Made by a program: the position numbers and the translations under genes. A DNA stretch of 47,493 nucleotides from Nitrospirota bacterium (GTDB taxonomy: Bacteria > Nitrospirota > Leptospirillia > Leptospirillales > Leptospirillaceae): contig DAIBTC010000003.1 of the NCBI GenBank assembly GCA_027415345.1, forward strand, positions 1-47,493. The letters are read 5' to 3'. Positions within the stretch are counted from its first letter, which is position 1, and each line of letters starts with the position of its first letter. The notes beneath the pieces were generated by a model. That model was not told where the DNA came from. It saw only the letters and a list, made by a program, of their open reading frames with translations, and did not search any database. Below are positions 20,472-30,191 of this stretch, in pieces.

Positions 20472-21506
20472 TCACCGATGGCTTCCGTTCCCCTCTCCGG
20501 GGACCTCCCGCAGGAGATCCCCCAGGCGGTTGAAGAGGACGACCAGGAGAACGATGAGCCCTCCCGAGGCCAGAAGCCAGGGGGCACTGTTCATCGTTTC
20601 AAGCGACTGGCTCTCCGCCAGGATGTTTCCCAGGCTCGGATGGGGTTCGGACAGCCCAAGGCCCAGAAAGGAGAGACCGGCCTCCCCCACGATGAAGGCC
20701 GGGATCGAGAGCGTCACGCTGACCAGCAGATAGTAGCGCATGTTGGGCAGAAGGTGGCGGAAGATCACGCGGGCGGGAGAAGCCCCTGCCGCCACCGCTG
20801 AAAGGATGAAATCACGCCCGGACAGGGAGAGGACGAGGCCCCGGACCACCCGTGACAGGGAAGCCCATCCGATGAGGCTCAGGGACCCCGTGATGATCAG
20901 GGTGATCGCCTCGGAGGAGAGTCCGTAGGGAACGATGGAACGAAGTCCCATCAGAAGATAGAGGGCCGGGACCGCCATGACGATCTCGGAGAGGCGCATC
21001 AGGATCCGGTCCGTCCAGCCGCCGGCATACCCTGCCACCATCCCCACCACGGTTCCGATGGAAAAGGAGATCGCCACGCCCAGAAGGGAGAGGAGGAAGG
21101 AAAAGCGCATGCCGTAGAGAAGCCGGGAAAACAGGTCCCGCCCGAAGAGGTCTCCCCCCATCAGGTAGAAGCGGCCCGGACTCCGGGCGCATACCAGGTG
21201 GCGGGAGGAGCGGATGATTCCCCACATCGTATAGGCCTCTCCCCGGCAGAAAAACCGCAGGGGGACGGTCCGGCCGGACTTCACATACCGGCGCCGCACC
21301 GGATCCCTGAGAGCCAGAACCGGAACGACGAGACCGCCCTTTCCCATTTCAGGCCAGACGGCGGGGGCATAGGGAAGGTCGAACCGGACCGCGTCATAGC
21401 GGTAGGGCGCCAGAAATTCCGCGAAGAGACTCGTGACCCCCAGGAGGATCAGCAGCACCCCCGAGAGGCCCACCCTGCGCAGTAAGGTCCCTGCCCCCTC
21501 CCTCAT
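20472..21506 (-). CDS. ABC transporter permease (OppC/DppC type)
   Basis: FGRDLFSRLLYGMRFSFLLSLLGVAISFSIGTVVGMVAGYAGGWTD; starts inside upstream stop (ATGA). Confidence 0.85.
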   Translation of the reverse strand: MREGAGTLLRRVGLSGVLLILLGVTSLFAEFLAPYRYDAVRFDLPYAPAVWPEMGKGGLVVPVLALRDPVRRRYVKSGRTVPLRFFCRGEAYTMWGIIRSSRHLVCARSPGRFYLMGGDLFGRDLFSRLLYGMRFSFLLSLLGVAISFSIGTVVGMVAGYAGGWTDRILMRLSEIVMAVPALYLLMGLRSIVPYGLSSEAITLIITGSLSLIGWASLSRVVRGLVLSLSGRDFILSAVAAGASPARVIFRHLLPNMRYYLLVSVTLSIPAFIVGEAGLSFLGLGLSEPHPSLGNILAESQSLETMNSAPWLLASGGLIVLLVVLFNRLGDLLREVPGEGNGSHR

Positions 21507-22471
21507 GCCCTCTCCCTGACCCGGGGATCGAGAAGATAGAGCATCATGTCGGCAAGGAGGTTCCCCAGGAGCAGGAGGACCGCTCCCATCAGGACCCCTC
21601 CCATGACCAGGTAGAGGTCCCGGGTCATCACTGCATGGAGCATGAGACGGCCCATCCCGGGCCAGCCGAAGATCATCTCGGTAAAGGCCGCCCCGGAAAG
21701 GAGGCCGCCCAGCTCCATCCCGAAGAGGGTCACCAGGGGGTTGACCGCATTCCTGAAAAGATACCGCCAGAAGATGACGCGCTCGCGCAACCCAAGCCCC
21801 CTGGCGGCGGTCATGAAGGGCTGGGAGAGGACTTCCAGGACGGACGATCGCATGAGGCGGTAGAGGACTCCGAAGCTTCCCAGGGCCAGGGTCAGGGAGG
21901 GCAATACCAGATGCCGGAGAAGGTCGAGAAGGCGCTCTCCGGAGCCTGCCCCGGAAGCCAAGGCCGACCGGGCCCCTCCGATGGGAAACCATCCGGTCTT
22001 CTCGGCCACCAGAAGGCCCAGGAGGGCCAGGAAGAAGGAGGGGACCGAAATCGAAAGATAGGAGAAGGAGAGCAGGGACCGGTCGAAAAGCCCCCCTTCC
22101 CTTCGGGCCCCGAAGACCGCCAGGGGGAGGGCGGCCCCCCAGGCGATGATGACGGCAGTCAGCGTGAGAAGGAGGGTCATCGGAACCCTCTGGGCGATCA
22201 GGTCGGAGACGGGAACATGGTAGGAAAAGGAGTATCCCAGATTCCCGTGGAGAAGGGCGCGCATCCAGTGAACAAACTGGGTGAAGAAGGGAAGACCCAG
22301 TCCGTACTGCTCCTTGAGGGAGGCGATCACGCGCGGGGAAATCTGGGGATTTAGGGCCATCTGGGAGAGAAAGTCTCCCGGGGCGAAATCCATCATGACG
22401 AAGGAGAGGAAGATGATCCCCAGAAGGACCAGGAGCATGTGGGAGAGACGGAGGAGGACGGCCCTGATCAT
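21503..22471 (-). CDS. ABC transporter permease (OppB/DppB type)
   Basis: MIRAVLLRLSHMLLVLLGIIFLSFVMMDFAPGDF; ATGA overlap with upstream SBP gene. Confidence 0.87.
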   Translation of the reverse strand: MIRAVLLRLSHMLLVLLGIIFLSFVMMDFAPGDFLSQMALNPQISPRVIASLKEQYGLGLPFFTQFVHWMRALLHGNLGYSFSYHVPVSDLIAQRVPMTLLLTLTAVIIAWGAALPLAVFGARREGGLFDRSLLSFSYLSISVPSFFLALLGLLVAEKTGWFPIGGARSALASGAGSGERLLDLLRHLVLPSLTLALGSFGVLYRLMRSSVLEVLSQPFMTAARGLGLRERVIFWRYLFRNAVNPLVTLFGMELGGLLSGAAFTEMIFGWPGMGRLMLHAVMTRDLYLVMGGVLMGAVLLLLGNLLADMMLYLLDPRVRERA

Positions 22472-24201
22472 CGGATCACCAGACGGGCCTTCTGGGTCAC
22501 AAGCGAGATATGGGGAATCACCCCGCCCAGCGGGGTGGGATGAATTCCTCCCAGGGTCTTCCGGACCGCCGTGATGGCGTCGGGACTGACGAGGTCGACC
22601 ATCGGAACCTCCCGGGTGGCGATCTCCTGCCACTGGGCATAGATTTCTTTGCGTCGGGCGACGTCGAAGGTTCCGACCCCCTGGTCGAAGAGGCGGTCGA
22701 CCTGGGCCTCCCAGGGAGTCGAGGGTCTCTTCTCTCCGGGGTTCCAGAGATGGAGAAAGCCTGATGACCGCCAGACGGTGGCGTTTCCGTGGGGATCCAG
22801 GGTCCCGGTGAGTCCGAAGAGGAGCATCTCCCACTGATGCGAGGAAAGGACCATCGTCGAGAGCATGTTGAACTGGAGCGGGACAACCCTTATACGGATT
22901 CCCAGGGGATCCAGCATGGCCTGGACCATCTGGGCCATGGAGATCCGCTCCGGAGACTCGGTGTTGGTCATGAGAAGGATCGTGACCCGGTGGCCGGTGG
23001 CGTCATAGAGCCGCCCATTCTTCCATACGAATCCGTCCTTTGCCAGAAGGGCCCGGGACCGGTCGGGATCACGGTGGTAACGGAAGACCCCCGGATCGAA
23101 GAAGGTCTTGTTGGCCGGACTCACGGGTCCGGGAATCGGGGCCCCCAGCCCGTTGTAGATCACATTGATCAGGGCCTTGCGGTCGATGGCGTAGGCGATC
23201 GCCTGCCGGAAACGGCGACTGCGGAACCAGGCGATCTTGTAGGAAGGGATCGGCGCCTTCAGGTTTTCATTGAATGTCAGGAAGGTTTCCGTCTGGGATG
23301 GCCCCCGGACAAGGAGACGGAAGGCCCGGGACTCCGCGACATCAGAAAGGACCGGCACCTGGGAGGGGCTCACTCCGATCAGGTCGCTTTTCCCCGCCAG
23401 AAATCGGAGAAGTTCGCTGTTCTGGTTGGGAATGATCCGGAGAATGACCCGGTCGAGATAGGGAAGATCGGCCGGAATCGGCCGCCTGAAGCCCGGCGGG
23501 GGCGTGTAGAGGGGATTTTTGACGAGAAGAAGGTATTGTCCGGGGACATATCGTTTGAGGCGGAAGGGCCCGGTTCCCACGATTCCGGAGGGAGGGGTCC
23601 TCACCGACCAGGTGGTGTTGAAGCGTCCGGCGTCCACGGCCTTCGAGAGGAGATGCTCGGGGAGGATCTCCACCCCCAGCTCCTCCAGAAGAGGGGCAAA
23701 GGGTTTCGCCGTCTCGAAGATGACCGTCCGGTCGTCGATGGCCCGGACCGTGAAGGGCTTGCCGTCGACGGTCAGGATGTCCCGGACGGCAGCCGCCACG
23801 GCCGGATTGTAGTAGACGCGGTTGAAGGTGAAGACCACATCCCGGGAGGTCAGGGGGGTTCCGTCCGACCAGCGGACCCCCTTCTCCAGGGTAAAGGTGA
23901 CCCTCATTCCGGAGGAATCGATCTTCCAGCCTTCCGCAAGATCAGGCTTTATCTGGCCGTCATAGGGGGAGACCCGCGTCAGGCCCCGGAAAAGATAGCC
24001 AAGGACCTGCGTGCTGGTCGTCTCCTGGGCCAGGGCCGGATTGAAGGTCTTGGGATCGGAGAGGATGTCGAAGGTCAGGCGGCCGTTGAGGGGAGACGGG
24101 CGGGGAACGAGGGTGAAGACCCGGTCGGTTCCCCCGGCCCCTCCCCGGGAACAGGAAGGAAGAAGCAGAAGGAACACGATGAGAATGAGCCGGAGTCCCA
24201 A
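22468..24201 (-). CDS. ABC transporter substrate-binding lipoprotein, family 5 (OppA-like)
   Basis: Lipobox LLLLPSC; LAEGWKIDSSGMRVTFTLEKGVRWSDGTPLTSRDVVFTFNRV; start codon appears to be TTG without clear SD. Confidence 0.87.
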   Translation of the reverse strand: MGLRLILIVFLLLLPSCSRGGAGGTDRVFTLVPRPSPLNGRLTFDILSDPKTFNPALAQETTSTQVLGYLFRGLTRVSPYDGQIKPDLAEGWKIDSSGMRVTFTLEKGVRWSDGTPLTSRDVVFTFNRVYYNPAVAAAVRDILTVDGKPFTVRAIDDRTVIFETAKPFAPLLEELGVEILPEHLLSKAVDAGRFNTTWSVRTPPSGIVGTGPFRLKRYVPGQYLLLVKNPLYTPPPGFRRPIPADLPYLDRVILRIIPNQNSELLRFLAGKSDLIGVSPSQVPVLSDVAESRAFRLLVRGPSQTETFLTFNENLKAPIPSYKIAWFRSRRFRQAIAYAIDRKALINVIYNGLGAPIPGPVSPANKTFFDPGVFRYHRDPDRSRALLAKDGFVWKNGRLYDATGHRVTILLMTNTESPERISMAQMVQAMLDPLGIRIRVVPLQFNMLSTMVLSSHQWEMLLFGLTGTLDPHGNATVWRSSGFLHLWNPGEKRPSTPWEAQVDRLFDQGVGTFDVARRKEIYAQWQEIATREVPMVDLVSPDAITAVRKTLGGIHPTPLGGVIPHISLVTQKARLVIR

Positions 24202-24218
24202 TGATGCGCCAAAACCCG

Positions 24219-24548
24219 TCAGGGTTTTTTGGCTGGAGCGGACGCGACCGGATTTTTGGCGGGAACTTCCGGAGCCGGAAGCGCCTTGATCGGGGCGTTC
24301 AGAAGCAGGGAGGATCCGACGGGGTTCTGCTTGAGAAGGGCGAGCGAAAGGGAGGTCACCATGAAGATGGTGGCCAGGACGACCGTGACCTTGCTCAAAA
24401 AGGGCGTGGCCCCCCGGGCCCCGAACATCGACTGGCTGGAGCCGCCGATCATGACTCCGGTTTCGGCCCCCTTCCCCGACTGGAGAAGGACAGCGGCGAT
24501 GATGAGAAGAGAGGTGAGGACATGGACGATGGTGATGAAAATGCTCAT
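24219..24548 (-). CDS. secG: Preprotein translocase subunit SecG
   Basis: ITIVHVLTSLLIIAAVLLQSGKGAETGVMIGGSSQSMFGARGATPFLSKVT. Confidence 0.93.
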   Translation of the reverse strand: MSIFITIVHVLTSLLIIAAVLLQSGKGAETGVMIGGSSQSMFGARGATPFLSKVTVVLATIFMVTSLSLALLKQNPVGSSLLLNAPIKALPAPEVPAKNPVASAPAKKP

Positions 24549-24613
24549 GAAACGTTTCCTTCCCGTAAACGATGAAATGTCATTGTCAACCCCTGGCGGC
24601 CATCCCTTTTGCC

Positions 24614-25381
24614 TCAGGGACGGCCGAAGAGCCTGTCGAAGACCCGGAGCACATTGCCCCCGTCAAGAAAGGCCGTTCCTACCAGGAAGCCATGAAGCGT
24701 CCCCTTTTCGAAGAGCCCGGAGACGCTCTCGTCATTGACCGACCCTCCGTAGAGAAGGCCCGAGGCACAGTCCGGGCCGAAGGTCTTCAGGAGATGGGAG
24801 GAGACCTCCCGGATCTCCGGAAGACCGGCGGTCTGACCGGTCCCGATGGCCCACACCGGCTCATAGGCCCAGTAGACCGGGATCCGGATCCCTGCTTCCC
24901 GGCTCTTTTGGACCCGCTCCCAGACCGGGCCGACCTGCCGGCTCCAGACCGTTTGGCAGTTTCCGGATTCACGCTCCTGGCGCGTCTCGCCGAAACAGAC
25001 CACAGGAAGAAGACCTGCGGACAGGGCGCGCGTCACTTTTTCAGCGACGGTCCCGTCGGTCTCCCCAAAATACTGGCGCCTCTCCGAATGTCCCAGGAGG
25101 ACCCCCTCGACCGCCAGGTCCTTGAGCATGGCGGCGCTGACCTCCCCCGTGTAGGCTCCCTTTTCGAAGGCGCACATGTTCTGGGCCATGATCCCGAACG
25201 GGAGGTTCCGGCTTTTGCACTGGTCCCCCAGAAATTCGAGATAGGGATAGGACGGGCAGAGGACAAGACGGACCCCCTTGTCCCTCCAGACCCTCCAGCG
25301 GTCTTCTCCGGCCAGGCAATCGAGAAAGGCGGAAATCTCGCCTTTGGTCATGTTCATCTTCCAGTTGGCGATCATCAGCAT
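24614..25381 (-). CDS. tpiA: Triosephosphate isomerase
   Basis: MLMIANWKMNMTKGE, LLGHSERRQYFGE, WAYEPVWAIGTG. Confidence 0.96.
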   Translation of the reverse strand: MLMIANWKMNMTKGEISAFLDCLAGEDRWRVWRDKGVRLVLCPSYPYLEFLGDQCKSRNLPFGIMAQNMCAFEKGAYTGEVSAAMLKDLAVEGVLLGHSERRQYFGETDGTVAEKVTRALSAGLLPVVCFGETRQERESGNCQTVWSRQVGPVWERVQKSREAGIRIPVYWAYEPVWAIGTGQTAGLPEIREVSSHLLKTFGPDCASGLLYGGSVNDESVSGLFEKGTLHGFLVGTAFLDGGNVLRVFDRLFGRP

Positions 25382-25395
25382 GAACGCTCCCTATC

Positions 25396-26592
25396 TCAGG
25401 TGGCGTCGGGAATCACCGAAAGGCCGGGAAGCTCCTTGCCCTCGAGAAGTTCGAGGGCCGCGCCGCCCCCCGTCGAGATGAAGGTCATGCTGTCCGATTC
25501 TCCCGCCCGGTAGACAGCCAGGGCCGTATCTCCTCCGCCGACGATCGTCAGGGCGTAACAGTTGGCCACAGAGTGGGCCATGGCAAAGGTTCCCCGCGAG
25601 AAGGCATCCTCTTCGAAGACTCCCATCGGCCCGTTCCAGAGGATGGTCTTGGCATTCTCCAGAACCTCCGAGAAGAGGCGGACGGAGGCCGGACCGATGT
25701 CGAGGGCCGTCCAGCCCGGCGGGATCTCCTGGTAGGGAACGATCTTTGTGGGGGCATTGCTCTCGCGGCTCTCCGCCACGACGCAGTCCATCGGAAGATA
25801 GAACTTGACGTTTCTCGTGCGGGACTTGTCGATCATCTCCCGGGCGACATCCACGAGGTTCTCCTCGACCAGGGATTTCCCGGTCTCAAGCCCCATGGCG
25901 CGATAGAAGGTGAAGGCCATGCCTCCGCCGATCACCATCTTGTCCACCTTCTCGTGGAGATTGGCGATCACGCCCAGCTTGCTCGAGACCTTGCCGCCCC
26001 CCAGGACGGCCACGAAGGGACGGGTGGGATTGGTGATGGCCCCCTTCAGGTAGGAGACCTCCTTTTTCATCAAAAACCCGATCGAGAGCTCCTTGATGTA
26101 ACGGGTGATCCCCACGACAGAGGCATGGCTCCTGTGGGCGGTCCCGAAGGCGTCGTTCACATAGACGTCGGCCAGACGGGCTAGCTTCTTCGAAAACTCC
26201 TCGTCGTTCGTCTCCTCCCCCTTGTCGAAGCGGAGGTTCTCCAGAAGGAAGACCTCTCCGGGGGCCATCTTTCCGATTTCCCGCTCCACCGCCGGCCCGA
26301 CAAGCTCACCCGTGTAGTGGACCTCCTTCGAAAGGAGCCGGGAGAGCCTCTTGGCCACCGGGGCCATGGAATATCTCGCGTCCGGAGCGCCTTTGGGACG
26401 GCCCAGATGGGAGGCCAGGATCACCTTCGCTCCCTCGTCGATCAGATAGTTGATGGTCGGAAGGGCCGACCGGATGCGGCGGTCGTCGGTGATATGCATG
26501 TCCCCGTCCAGGGGAACATTGAAGTCAGCCCTCAGGAAAACGCGCTTGTTATGGACATCAAGCTGGTCGACGCACTGCTTCGATCGCTCCAC
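25396..26592 (-). CDS. pgk: Phosphoglycerate kinase
   Basis: RVFLRADFNVPLDGD, LASHLGRPKG, WNGPMGVFE; GTG start. Confidence 0.97.
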   Translation of the reverse strand: MERSKQCVDQLDVHNKRVFLRADFNVPLDGDMHITDDRRIRSALPTINYLIDEGAKVILASHLGRPKGAPDARYSMAPVAKRLSRLLSKEVHYTGELVGPAVEREIGKMAPGEVFLLENLRFDKGEETNDEEFSKKLARLADVYVNDAFGTAHRSHASVVGITRYIKELSIGFLMKKEVSYLKGAITNPTRPFVAVLGGGKVSSKLGVIANLHEKVDKMVIGGGMAFTFYRAMGLETGKSLVEENLVDVAREMIDKSRTRNVKFYLPMDCVVAESRESNAPTKIVPYQEIPPGWTALDIGPASVRLFSEVLENAKTILWNGPMGVFEEDAFSRGTFAMAHSVANCYALTIVGGGDTALAVYRAGESDSMTFISTGGGAALELLEGKELPGLSVIPDAT

Positions 26593-26641
26593 CCTTCCTC
26601 CTTGGTCAGGTTGTTCGGGGCCTCACGGATTTGTTCCGGCC

Positions 26642-27670
<1,029 letters not shown>

Positions 27671-27743
27671 TCACCTATCCCTTCATCGTTGTTGAAATCC
27701 TGACCAGGCGGTGTCACTCCCGGACTTCTGTCTTCTGCCCCCG

Positions 27744-27772
27744 ATTATGCGTTTTTTTTCGATTCCATTCAA
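27744..27772 (-). promoter_or_regulatory. Near-consensus promoter for gapA-pgk-tpiA-secG
   Basis: On minus strand TTGAAT (27772-27767), 17-nt spacer, CATAAT (27749-27744), ~75 nt upstream of gapA. Confidence 0.65.
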
Positions 27773-27783
27773 GGAGGAGGCGC

Positions 27784-27812
27784 TTGCAGACGCCTTTCAG
27801 ACGGTCGATAAT
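27784..27812 (+). promoter_or_regulatory. Candidate promoter for the cytochrome c pair
   Basis: TTGCAG (27784-27789), 17-nt spacer, GATAAT (27807-27812), 35 nt upstream of ATG 27848. Confidence 0.4.
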
Positions 27813-27847
27813 GGACAAAAATTCCAATCATTCCGCGAGGACAGGTG

Positions 27848-28624
27848 ATGGTTGTTTCGAGGTCTGGATCAGGCCTTTTCTCTTCGCTTACCCGGGCCGG
27901 GATCCTGTTGGGAGCGCTCCTTGCCCTTTTCCCCTCCCGGGCCAGGGGGGCCGACACGGAGGCCGCCCTCATCGCCTGGGGCCACACCATCGCCATGCAG
28001 GGAAACGGCCTTCCCGGAAACACCGCCTGCGCCGAATGCCACCGGATCAACGGAGGGGGCATGCCCTCCGTGGGGATTCCCCGGATCGCCGGCCAGACCG
28101 AAACCTACATCTATCGCGAGATCCGTGGCGTCCAGGAGGGAACCCGGTACTCCCCCTACATGGACGGAATCGTCCAGAACCTCTCGCGCCGGGACATCCG
28201 GGCCGTCGCCCTCTACTACTCGACCGTCCGCACCCCCAAGCTTAACGATCCCGCCTCCTACAACCCGGCCCTCCGGGAGCTCGGCCGCCGGATCGCCCAC
28301 CGGGGACTCTGGGACCGGAACATCCCGGCCTGCATCCTCTGCCATGGCCAGGACGGGCGTGGAATCCCCCCGAACTTTCCCTATATCGCCGGCCAGAGCA
28401 CGACCTATCTCATGGGCCAGCTGATCTCCTTTGCCGTCGTCCGCCGCAAGGACGACCCCGAAGGCCTGATGCGGGGCATCGCCTCGAAGCTTACCCACCG
28501 TGAAATCAAGGCGGTCGCCCAGTACTTCGCCAGCCTCGATCCCCCCGTCTATGGAAAAATCCCCGAAAAAAACCGGCCGGACCGCCTCCGGCTCATTCCC
28601 GAGAAGGAGACCCCGACCCCATGA
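27848..28624 (+). CDS. Diheme cytochrome c4-like protein (TsdB-like)
   Basis: Signal peptide, two CxxCH motifs (CAECH, CILCH) in two homologous halves. Confidence 0.75.
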   Translation: MVVSRSGSGLFSSLTRAGILLGALLALFPSRARGADTEAALIAWGHTIAMQGNGLPGNTACAECHRINGGGMPSVGIPRIAGQTETYIYREIRGVQEGTRYSPYMDGIVQNLSRRDIRAVALYYSTVRTPKLNDPASYNPALRELGRRIAHRGLWDRNIPACILCHGQDGRGIPPNFPYIAGQSTTYLMGQLISFAVVRRKDDPEGLMRGIASKLTHREIKAVAQYFASLDPPVYGKIPEKNRPDRLRLIPEKETPTP

Positions 28625-29430
28625 CCGCCCGATCCCTGATCCTATTGATTCTTCTTGCCGCAGGACTTCTTCTCGATCCCCGGCCGACCGGGGCCACCGG
28701 GAACCAAAACTTCCAGTTCTTCGCTCCTCCCGCGGAGGGCACCCTGCCCAACGGACCCCTGGGACGGCTCATCCGCCAGGGGGAGCTGATCTTCATCCAC
28801 ACCGGCCAGTACGCCCCCCGGTACGTCGGAAACGACCTTACCTGCGAAAGCTGCCATCTCGACCGGGGGATCAAGCCCTATTCGGCCCCGCTCTGGGGGG
28901 CCTACGGAACCTATCCGCGCTACCGGAGCAAGAACCACCAGGTCAACACCCTCGAAGAGAGGATCCAGGGCTGCTTCCGCTTCTCCCTGAACGGAACCCC
29001 TCCCCCGGTCGGGAGCAAGACGATGAAGGCCCTTATCGCCTACAGCTTCTGGGTCTCCCGGGGAGCCCCGGTCGGTCTCTACCTGAAGGGACAGGGGATC
29101 GTCCGGATGTCGAAGCCGGCCCGTCCTCCCGATCCCCTTCGGGGAAAGGCGATCTTCGAGGCCCGGTGCTCCCTCTGCCACGGCCTGGACGGACAGGGCA
29201 CCCAGTCGGACAACGACCAGGTGGCCTTCCCCCCGGTCTGGGGACCGCATTCCTACACCAAGGGGGCGGGTTTTTACAAGGTGTCCAAACTCGCGGGGTT
29301 CGTAAAAATGAACATGCCCCTTTCCAAGGGGGAAACCCTCTCCGACCAGCAGGCCTGGGATGTGGCCGCCTACGTCGACAGCCAGCCTCGGCCCGAAGAT
29401 CCCAGAAAGGCCGAGGGGGGCAAGCCCTGA
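28621..29430 (+). CDS. Diheme cytochrome c, TsdA-like (thiosulfate dehydrogenase / tetrathionate reductase family)
   Basis: CESCH and CSLCH; HTGQYAPRYVGNDLTCESCHLDRGIKP, NTLEERIQGCFRFSLNG (candidate Cys heme ligand), FVKMNMP, DQQAWDVAAYVDSQPRPEDPR; ATGA overlap with upstream cytochrome. Confidence 0.65.
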   Translation: MTARSLILLILLAAGLLLDPRPTGATGNQNFQFFAPPAEGTLPNGPLGRLIRQGELIFIHTGQYAPRYVGNDLTCESCHLDRGIKPYSAPLWGAYGTYPRYRSKNHQVNTLEERIQGCFRFSLNGTPPPVGSKTMKALIAYSFWVSRGAPVGLYLKGQGIVRMSKPARPPDPLRGKAIFEARCSLCHGLDGQGTQSDNDQVAFPPVWGPHSYTKGAGFYKVSKLAGFVKMNMPLSKGETLSDQQAWDVAAYVDSQPRPEDPRKAEGGKP

Positions 29431-29431
29431 C

Positions 29432-30079
29432 CTAGAGGCCTGCGGCCTTCCGGGCTTTCAGGTCTTCATCGAAATTGTCGAAGGGCTTCAGGTAGTTTTC
29501 AAGGAAAAGCCTCTCCTTGGTCGACATCCGGTCCCGGACTCCCAGATACCATCGGCCCACGAAATAGACGTACTTGTCCTTTTCCCCGAGCTGGGAGGGA
29601 AGAGAGACCGAAGGCTTTCCGGGTCCCGCCCCGGCCTTGGTCCCGGGGGCGGGACCGGGTCCTAGGACAACCGCCAGAAGGAGAAGAAGGACCGCCACCA
29701 CGGCCGCCCCTCCCCCGATCAGCCCCCATTCCTTCCGGGAAGGCTTGAGCGACTGGGCCAGGGCCTCATAGGCCCTCCGGTTCCGGTCGTCGATCTCCTG
29801 AAACTCCTCCCGGATCGTTTCCATCAGCCGGTCGCTTTTTTCGGAGAGCCTTCCGATCTCGGCCCGGACAGGACCCAGGACAACCTCTGAGGCAGCCAGA
29901 TCCTCGGAAAGGGAGCGCAGGAGACATTCCTCCCGGCTGAGGCCGAGGGATCGGGCCTTTTCGGAAAGGGCAAGGTTTAAGGATTCGGGGAGCTGGACTG
30001 TGACGGACACAGATCCTCCCCCGGTTGCCGATGAATTGACAATGGCCGGGTCCCGGTCCATGGGAGTCTCCTCCAACAA
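29432..30079 (-). CDS. Hypothetical single-TM protein with N-terminal ribbon-helix-helix-like segment
   Basis: VSVTVQLPESLNLALSEKARSLGLSREECLLRSLSEDL looks RHH-like; TM GLIGGGAAVVAVLLLLLAVVLG. Confidence 0.5.
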   Translation of the reverse strand: MLEETPMDRDPAIVNSSATGGGSVSVTVQLPESLNLALSEKARSLGLSREECLLRSLSEDLAASEVVLGPVRAEIGRLSEKSDRLMETIREEFQEIDDRNRRAYEALAQSLKPSRKEWGLIGGGAAVVAVLLLLLAVVLGPGPAPGTKAGAGPGKPSVSLPSQLGEKDKYVYFVGRWYLGVRDRMSTKERLFLENYLKPFDNFDEDLKARKAAGL

Positions 30080-30191
30080 AGCCGCCTGTGAATTCGGACA
30101 AGAGTCCGCAATGGTGGGAATATTGTCTATTCTATCAGCTTTTCCCGGAGGGTGCGACCGATTCTTTGAGGGGGGTCTGGGGATCGTCCTC

